DNA of 64,000 bases from Lancefieldella parvula_C (GTDB taxonomy: Bacteria; Actinomycetota; Coriobacteriia; Coriobacteriales; Atopobiaceae): NCBI RefSeq assembly GCF_000758945.1, contig NZ_JRND01000007.1:65280-129279 (forward strand), written 5' to 3'. The first letter of the stretch is position 1; each line of letters starts with the position of its first letter. Shown here in pieces: positions 59,524-64,000 of the stretch. Under the pieces are notes generated by a model. The model did not search any database. It saw only the letters and a program-made list of their open reading frames with translations, and was not told the origin of the DNA. A program made the position numbers and the translations under genes.

Positions 59524-60747
59524 GTGTCAACTAAACCAAAGCATGCAAAACTGCTCGACAACGGGGCCGCACAGGGCGCTTCGGCTGACACTGCACAAAA
59601 TACTGCTACGGGAAGTACCCAAGGTACTGCACCAAGCGCTGCAGCCAATACGTCGCAGAACGCTGCGGTTAGTAACTCTCCTTTTAGTCGCACGCAGGCA
59701 GAGGGCTACCACAAGCGTCGTAAGCGTGTCTTCAGAAAGCAGATGGTAGTCAGGTCGCTTCTGGGCGTTCTTGCTGCTGTTTTTGTTGCCGCTGTGGTGG
59801 GCGCAGGTATCTGGTATGCAAGCGTTCAGGCACAGCTCAATAACTCACAGGTCATTACTGCTGAGCTTCGTCAGACGCTTCAGGAGCCTTCTGCACCAAG
59901 CGACCCCTATTATATGCTGCTTCTAGGAACCGACGGTCGACCTGGCGAGACTGAATATCGTGCGGATTCCATTATTTTGGCGCGCGTTGACCCTATCCAT
60001 AAGCGTGTGACCATGCTTTCTATTCCACGAGATACCCGTGTCTTGTGGAAGGGTTCTTACATGAAGATTAACGCTGTCCACTACTATGACGGCGCAAATG
60101 GCATGGTACAAGCTGTAAATGAACTGTGCGGCGTACATATTGCCCACTATGCAGAGGTCAACTTTGATGGTCTCGCAGGCATTACCGATGCTCTTGGTGG
60201 CGTAACCGTAAACGTTGAGCAGTACATGCGTGATACAGAGAACTTCAGCGACGTTGTTGAACTGTACCCCGGTGTTCAGAAACTGAACGGTGCTCAGGCA
60301 CTCTTCTTTACTCGTGTTCGCTACGCTTTTGCAGACAGCGATTACACCCGCATGCGCCATCAGAGAACCTTCATCAAGGCTATGATTGCTCAGATTCTGA
60401 ACACAGGAGACCCTGTAGCCATTGCAAATACTGTCAATTCAACGGCAAGCATGGTTATTACTGATCTCTCTGTCTCAGACATTATTTCTTTGGGCACTCA
60501 GATGATTGGCATGAACACTGATAAGGATATCTATACGGCATACGTACCATCCGAGGGAACAGAAATTGACGGTCAGTCGTATGTCATCGCAGATGAAGAT
60601 GCACTTGCAAAGATGATGAAAGTAATTGATGTAGGAGACGATCCGTCTAGCTTAAACGGACAAACAGATGCCGAGGCAAATGCTGAGGCTGCCGAGAAAA
60701 GCTCAGAAGAGTCCTCAGAATCTTCAAACAGCTCTTCTCGCCAGTAA
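59524..60747 (+). CDS. LytR-CpsA-Psr (LCP) family wall-polymer ligase
   Basis: This 407-residue protein starts at GTG after GAAGGAT. It has a low-complexity Ser/Thr/Ala/Gln-rich cytoplasmic N-terminus (1-65), one membrane helix (about 77-100) and an external LCP domain (about 120-370) with LLGTDGRPGE, RADSIILARVDP, LSIPRDTRV, NAVHYYDGANG and the TRVRYAFADSDYTRMRHQRTFI segment. LCP enzymes attach teichoic-acid-like or capsular polymers to peptidoglycan. The C-terminal tail is a Ser/Glu run. It forms a pair with murA. Confidence 0.95.
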   Translation: MSTKPKHAKLLDNGAAQGASADTAQNTATGSTQGTAPSAAANTSQNAAVSNSPFSRTQAEGYHKRRKRVFRKQMVVRSLLGVLAAVFVAAVVGAGIWYASVQAQLNNSQVITAELRQTLQEPSAPSDPYYMLLLGTDGRPGETEYRADSIILARVDPIHKRVTMLSIPRDTRVLWKGSYMKINAVHYYDGANGMVQAVNELCGVHIAHYAEVNFDGLAGITDALGGVTVNVEQYMRDTENFSDVVELYPGVQKLNGAQALFFTRVRYAFADSDYTRMRHQRTFIKAMIAQILNTGDPVAIANTVNSTASMVITDLSVSDIISLGTQMIGMNTDKDIYTAYVPSEGTEIDGQSYVIADEDALAKMMKVIDVGDDPSSLNGQTDAEANAEAAEKSSEESSESSNSSSRQ

Positions 60748-60794
60748 AACTAAGCGCCGTTTTTGGGTATCATTCAAGTGTTAGAAATATTTTC

Positions 60795-60809
60795 GTTGCG
60801 TAGCGCAAC
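60795..60809. promoter_or_regulatory. Inverted repeat upstream of the DtxR-type regulator
   Basis: GTTGCG and CGCAAC form perfect arms around TAG, 47 bp before the regulator start. A second hairpin, GACTG/CAGTC, lies at 60827-60841 next to the ribosome site. Either could be an autoregulatory site or leader structure. Confidence 0.35.
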
Positions 60810-60855
60810 TGATTTTGCATGAAAAAGACTGTCAAGCAGTCGTCGGAGGAGATTT

Positions 60856-61284
60856 ATGGCCAACGATAACGTACAAAACGACCACACACTGACAAAAGCC
60901 GGCGAGGACTATCTCGAGGCAATTTATCGAATTGCACTTGAGCAGCCAGATGACGATAAGAGCGTCCGCTCCGTTGATATTGCCGAGAGTCTTGATGTTT
61001 CCAAGGCAAGCGTCAACAAGGCACTGTCCCAGCTTAAAGAGCAGGACATGGTTGAGCAGAGCCGTTATGGTCGTGTCACGCTGACCAAAGAAGGCGAGGC
61101 AAATGCCCGTACCACATGGCGTGCTCACCGTGCGCTTCGCACCTTCCTTGAGGAGGACTTGGGTGTAGACACAGAGACTGCAGATGCAGAGGCTTGCCTT
61201 ATGGAGCACTCACTTTCTGTAGACACGCTGGCTAAGCTCATTGAATTCCTTGAGAAGCGTGGAATTGAGATTCCAAGCAAGTAA
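60856..61284 (+). CDS. DtxR/MntR-family metal-dependent regulator
   Basis: This 142-residue protein has an N-terminal winged helix (TKAGEDYLEAIYRIALE, SVDIAESLDVSKASVNKALSQLKEQDMVEQSRYGRVTLTKEG) and a dimerisation/metal domain with AHRALRTFLEEDLGVDTETADAEACLMEH. The Cys/Glu/His residues there (ACLMEHSLS) correspond to the metal site of DtxR/MntR. It lacks the SH3-like third domain of DtxR, so it is MntR-like in length. Targets are probably metal-uptake genes, none of which lie in this window. Confidence 0.93.
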   Translation: MANDNVQNDHTLTKAGEDYLEAIYRIALEQPDDDKSVRSVDIAESLDVSKASVNKALSQLKEQDMVEQSRYGRVTLTKEGEANARTTWRAHRALRTFLEEDLGVDTETADAEACLMEHSLSVDTLAKLIEFLEKRGIEIPSK

Positions 61285-61369
61285 CGTAACCTGGCGCTTA
61301 TGCAAGCTAGGTACGTATAAAAGCGCCTGTCATTTGAGTTTATCGGCGGCAAAACCGTCATTCTTACAA

Positions 61370-61402
61370 GCACACGTTAGGTGTGCAGAGCCAACAGGGC
61401 TC
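61370..61402 (+). promoter_or_regulatory. Tandem hairpins in the galU leader
   Basis: GCACAC/GTGTGC (61370-61386) and GAGCC/GGCTC (61388-61402) form two adjacent stem-loops just before the GAAAGG ribosome site of galU. They may regulate translation or be simple stabilisers. Confidence 0.35.
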
Positions 61403-61421
61403 ATAGGTGAAAGGCAAACAC

Positions 61422-62315
61422 ATGAAGGCAATTATCCCAGCAGCTGGTCTAGGTACGCGCTTTCTACCTGCAACAAAGGTAACCCCTAAAGAGCTGTTGC
61501 CTGTTTTGGATAAGCCCGTCATTCAGTACGTAGTAGAAGAGGCTCTTGAGCCAGAAGAGGTTGATGAGGTAATCATCATCAATTCTCGCGAGAAGCCACA
61601 GATTGAAACCTACTTTGCTGAAGACCAGAAGTTTGAGGCAGACCTTTCTTCTCGTGGAAAGCAAGACCTTGCCGAGAAGGTCCATGCAGCTTCTGCACTT
61701 CCTGTTTCCTTTACCTATCAGGACAATCCTCGTGGCCTTGGCCATGCCGTGCTTTGTGCCGCAGATGGTGTTGGTGACCAGCCATTCTTTGTACTTCTCG
61801 GCGATTACTTTGTTCCAGACCGTCAGATGTGCATCCGCATGGCAGAGATTTCTAAGCAGCACAATGGTGCATCCGTCATTGCAGTTGCTCCAGTTCCTGC
61901 AGATCAGGTGAATCGCTACGGTATTATCGCAGGTGAGTGCATCTCTTCTCCTTCAGATAACTCTGAGGGCGAGGGTGCTATTTGGAAAGTAACCGGCCTT
62001 GTCGAGAAACCCCGTCCAGAGGACGCTCCTTCTCACCTGTTTATTGTTGGCCGTTACCTGCTTTCTCCAAAGATTATGGAGCTCCTGGCAACTCAGGGTC
62101 CTGGTGCTGGCAACGAGATTCAGCTGACAGATGCAATGGAGCGTCTGCTTGCTGAGGAAGAGATGTATGCGCTGGTAATTGACGCGGAAGAGGGCTGCGA
62201 TACCGGCACTCCCGCAGCTTGGGCAGCAACTAATGCACGCATGGCACTCTCTGACCAGAGTTCTGCAGCAGCATTTAAAGAGGCGCTCGGCAGCTATGCC
62301 AACCGCATTGGATAA
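61422..62315 (+). CDS. galU: UTP-glucose-1-phosphate uridylyltransferase
   Basis: A 297-residue enzyme making UDP-glucose from UTP and glucose-1-phosphate for glycolipid, capsule and wall polymers. It has IIPAAGLGTRFLPATKVTPKELLPVLDKPVIQYVVEEA at the N-terminus, the conserved DNPRGLGHAVLCA and VEKPRPEDAPSHLFIVGRY. I use ATG 61422 after GAAAGG. The next gene, a phosphohexomutase homologue, overlaps its end by 20 bases, which suggests a coupled pathway for the glucose-1-phosphate supply. Confidence 0.97.
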   Translation: MKAIIPAAGLGTRFLPATKVTPKELLPVLDKPVIQYVVEEALEPEEVDEVIIINSREKPQIETYFAEDQKFEADLSSRGKQDLAEKVHAASALPVSFTYQDNPRGLGHAVLCAADGVGDQPFFVLLGDYFVPDRQMCIRMAEISKQHNGASVIAVAPVPADQVNRYGIIAGECISSPSDNSEGEGAIWKVTGLVEKPRPEDAPSHLFIVGRYLLSPKIMELLATQGPGAGNEIQLTDAMERLLAEEEMYALVIDAEEGCDTGTPAAWAATNARMALSDQSSAAAFKEALGSYANRIG

Positions 62316-63711
62316 AAGACCTGACATACTCCGTTTTGGCAGCGATGGCTGGCAAGCCCGCTATGACAAAAGCTTTACCAGGGATAATGTAGTTAGACTT
62401 GCAGAAGCCCTTGGTACTGTTTGGTCACAGGAGTTGCCTGGCGGCATTGTGTTTGTCGGTTTTGACACGCGCTTCGAGGCAGATTCGTCCGCCCTTGAGG
62501 CTGCAGCAACACTGGCCTCCTTTGGCCTTGACGTGCGCGTTTCCGAGACGTTTTGCCCCACGCCATCTATTTGCTGGGCTTGTGCGCAGCATAAAAATGT
62601 AGCTGGTGGCCTTATCATTTCTGCAACCGAGCTTTCCTGCGAATATTGCGGCATGATTATTCGTGCTGCTAACGGTGGCCCAGTTTCGCGTGATTTTCTT
62701 CAGCGCGTAGAATCTGCAACACCGCTGGAGCCAACAGACCAGCGTGGAACTTTTACCACAACAGATATTGTGACGCCTTATAAGCGTGCACTTCTTGATC
62801 AGATTAATGTGCCTGTTATCAAGGAGCTGCGTCCTAGCGTGGTAGTTGACCCTATGTATGGTGCGGCAACAGACCTTCTTGCCGACGTGCTTTCATCTGC
62901 GGGATGCGTTGTCCATCAAATGCATCAAGGTCCTGTCAGGGATTTTGGCGGCATCCACCCACAGCCAGCAGATCCTTGGGCCGATGAGTGCTCTTCGATG
63001 GTGGTAAGTCGCCATGCACAGCTGGGCCTCTTGGTTGATTGCGACGGAGACCGTGCAGCTGCTGTAGATGAAACCGGCCGACTTCTTAGTCCACACGAGC
63101 TTATCCCGCTTATTACTCGCCATCTTGTACAAAACCGCAAGCAAACTGGTCGAGTTGTTTCTACGTTAACCTGTTCCGCAACAGTGTCCAGGCAAGCAGC
63201 TCATCTTGGGCTGGAATCCGCAAGCGTGCCCGTTGGATTTGCTCGACTCTATTCAGAGATTGAGCAAGGAGACGTTCTTCTCGCCGCAGAGGAGTATGGC
63301 GGAATCTGCATTCCAAGCCACCTTTTGGAGCGAGACGGCCTGCTTGTGGCCCTGCTCGTCGTGGAAATGCTTGCGTACACCCACAAATCGCTTGCACAGC
63401 TTGTTGCTGAGGATGAGGCTGAGCTGGGTCGCATGTGCTATAGCAGGCGAGGAGTACGACTTGATGCTGCAGCTACCCAGGCGTTCAGAAACATCCTTCC
63501 AGGCCTCAATCCAGAAAACGTTGCAGGTAAAGTGCCTGTTTCGGTAAGCCATGCCGATGGCCTTAAGCTTCAGTTTAAAGACGATTCTTGGGTGCTCATT
63601 CGTCCTTCTCGTATGGATGCGCTGGTACGCGTGTATTCTGAGGCTTCCAACGAAACACTGCGCGATCAGCTCCTTGACGCAGCTTGCCAGATTGTAAAAG
63701 ACGAGATTTAG
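62296..63711 (+). CDS. Phosphohexomutase-superfamily protein with altered active-site loops
   Basis: A 471-residue homologue of phosphoglucomutase/phosphomannomutase starting at ATG 62296. All four domains seem present, but three of the four catalytic loops differ. The TASHNPPEYNG loop is SATELSCEYCG, so the phosphoserine position is Thr (111) and His-Asn is lost. The metal loop is intact (DCDGDR, about 248-253). The sugar loop GEESG is AEEYGG. The phosphate loop RPSGTEP is RPSRMDA. The overlap with galU suggests a role with glucose-1-phosphate. It may use Thr, may act on a different phosphosugar or may be a non-catalytic partner. Confidence 0.85.
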   Translation: MPTALDKRPDILRFGSDGWQARYDKSFTRDNVVRLAEALGTVWSQELPGGIVFVGFDTRFEADSSALEAAATLASFGLDVRVSETFCPTPSICWACAQHKNVAGGLIISATELSCEYCGMIIRAANGGPVSRDFLQRVESATPLEPTDQRGTFTTTDIVTPYKRALLDQINVPVIKELRPSVVVDPMYGAATDLLADVLSSAGCVVHQMHQGPVRDFGGIHPQPADPWADECSSMVVSRHAQLGLLVDCDGDRAAAVDETGRLLSPHELIPLITRHLVQNRKQTGRVVSTLTCSATVSRQAAHLGLESASVPVGFARLYSEIEQGDVLLAAEEYGGICIPSHLLERDGLLVALLVVEMLAYTHKSLAQLVAEDEAELGRMCYSRRGVRLDAAATQAFRNILPGLNPENVAGKVPVSVSHADGLKLQFKDDSWVLIRPSRMDALVRVYSEASNETLRDQLLDAACQIVKDEI

Positions 63712-63733
63712 CTCAAACAAAGCGTGTCGAGAA

Positions 63734-63873
63734 GACCGTTTAAAAAGCGGCGTAAAACGACACTACAAAAAGCAGCGTAAAAAAGCGCAAGAAGACAACG
63801 TCAAAATCGCGTAAGAAGACAGCGTCAAAAATCGCGTAAAACTCGAACGAAGATAATGCTAAAAAATGCGTAA
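63734..63873 (+). repeat. Array of five degenerate 22-bp direct repeats
   Basis: Copies start at 63734, 63759, 63794, 63818 and 63852. Each begins GAC or GAT, has an A-rich centre and ends GCGTAA. Copies three and four are nearly identical (one substitution and one extra A). The spacing alternates at 25, 35, 24 and 34 bases. In one frame the DNA encodes a Lys/Arg/Gln-rich string, but stops interrupt it and no start is present. It may be a binding-site array or iteron-like element in the 225-base gap after the mutase gene. Confidence 0.6.
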
Positions 63874-63936
63874 AAAGCTAACGCAAAAAGACAACACTAT
63901 ATATAGATGAAAAATAAGGGATTACCACAAGGATAT

Positions 63937-64000
63937 ATGAGTAATTTAATGACCAGAATGCCCCTTAGTTCACTAAAGACTGCGAATTGTGTAGAAATTA
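63937..64000 (+). CDS. Possible start of a gene running off the window
   Basis: After an AT-rich stretch with TATATATAGATG, an ATG at 63937 preceded by AAGGA opens a frame without a stop to the window edge (MSNLMTRMPLSSLKTANCVEI). Twenty-one codons are too few to name a family; the start is suggested only by the ribosome site and by its position after the repeat array. Confidence 0.3.
   Translation, partial: MSNLMTRMPLSSLKTANCVEI

Noticed and set aside
63712..63936. A Lys/Arg-rich small gene encoded by the repeat array
   Set aside because: Every frame is broken by stops (the repeats themselves end in TAA), and no start codon with a ribosome site precedes it.

Overview
The window looks like a chromosomal segment of a low-to-mid GC member of the Coriobacteriia (Actinobacteria), most likely Atopobium/Lancefieldella. 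This is inferred from three things: the actinobacterial arrangement of Ser/Thr kinases, FHA proteins, PP2C phosphatase, RodA and PBP; the use of GTG and TTG starts; and fermentative genes (pyruvate:ferredoxin oxidoreductase, a mannose-family PTS) beside a complete F-type ATPase operon. No rRNA, CRISPR array, prophage or intact insertion sequence was seen. Most of the window is core genome.

Layout. 1-2.2 kb: start of a cell-wall adhesin with a thioester domain (minus strand, cut by the window edge), a PerR-like Fur regulator, an unexplained hairpin-rich stretch and tRNA-Gly. 2.3-10.4 kb: M29 aminopeptidase, tRNA-Lys, purB, a Tat lipoprotein, an OmpR-type two-component system, purC, a small membrane protein and tRNA-Arg. 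10.4-10.9 kb: non-coding, with a 131-bp inverted-repeat element. 11-20.5 kb (minus): a cell-envelope signalling operon, read as membrane kinase, FhaA, FhaB, PP2C, a fused RodA-PBP and PASTA kinase PknB. 20.6-24.8 kb: tRNA-Leu, serS, a small gene under a LexA-type palindrome, tRNA-Arg, tRNA-Ser, gluQ and a GNAT acetyltransferase. 24.9-31.2 kb: purH, an unknown protein and pyruvate:ferredoxin oxidoreductase. 31.3-38.6 kb: a MurT/GatD-like pair that has lost its glutaminase triad, QueT, a LytS/LytT two-component system, phosphoesterase, PAP2 phosphatase, thioredoxin and an unknown protein. 38.7-44.9 kb: pgi, a mannose-family PTS operon, the SRP RNA and a DedA protein. 45-50.9 kb: an acidic membrane protein, prfA-prmC-sua5-rpiB, and upp. 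51.4-60.7 kb: atpBEFHAGDC, murA and an LCP-family ligase. 60.8-64 kb: a DtxR-type regulator, galU, a phosphohexomutase homologue with altered active-site loops, an array of 22-bp repeats and a possible gene start.

Functional themes. Cell-wall synthesis and its control dominate: RodA-PBP, PknB, FhaA/B, PstP, the MurT/GatD-like pair, murA, LCP, PAP2 and galU. Purine synthesis (purB, purC, purH), translation (serS, gluQ, prfA, prmC, sua5, tRNAs) and energy metabolism (por, PTS, pgi, ATP synthase) make up the rest.

Most interesting signals: (i) the MurT/GatD-like pair in which all three residues of the shared glutaminase triad appear replaced; (ii) the octamer TTCTCGCC or its complement about 25 times by eye, in all reading frames and between genes, against roughly two expected; (iii) an uncharacterised small gene behind a perfect 24-bp palindrome with a LexA-box core; (iv) a phosphohexomutase homologue without the normal serine and phosphate-binding loops; (v) the single-chain RodA-PBP; (vi) two unexplained repeat structures, at 10.7 kb and 63.7 kb.
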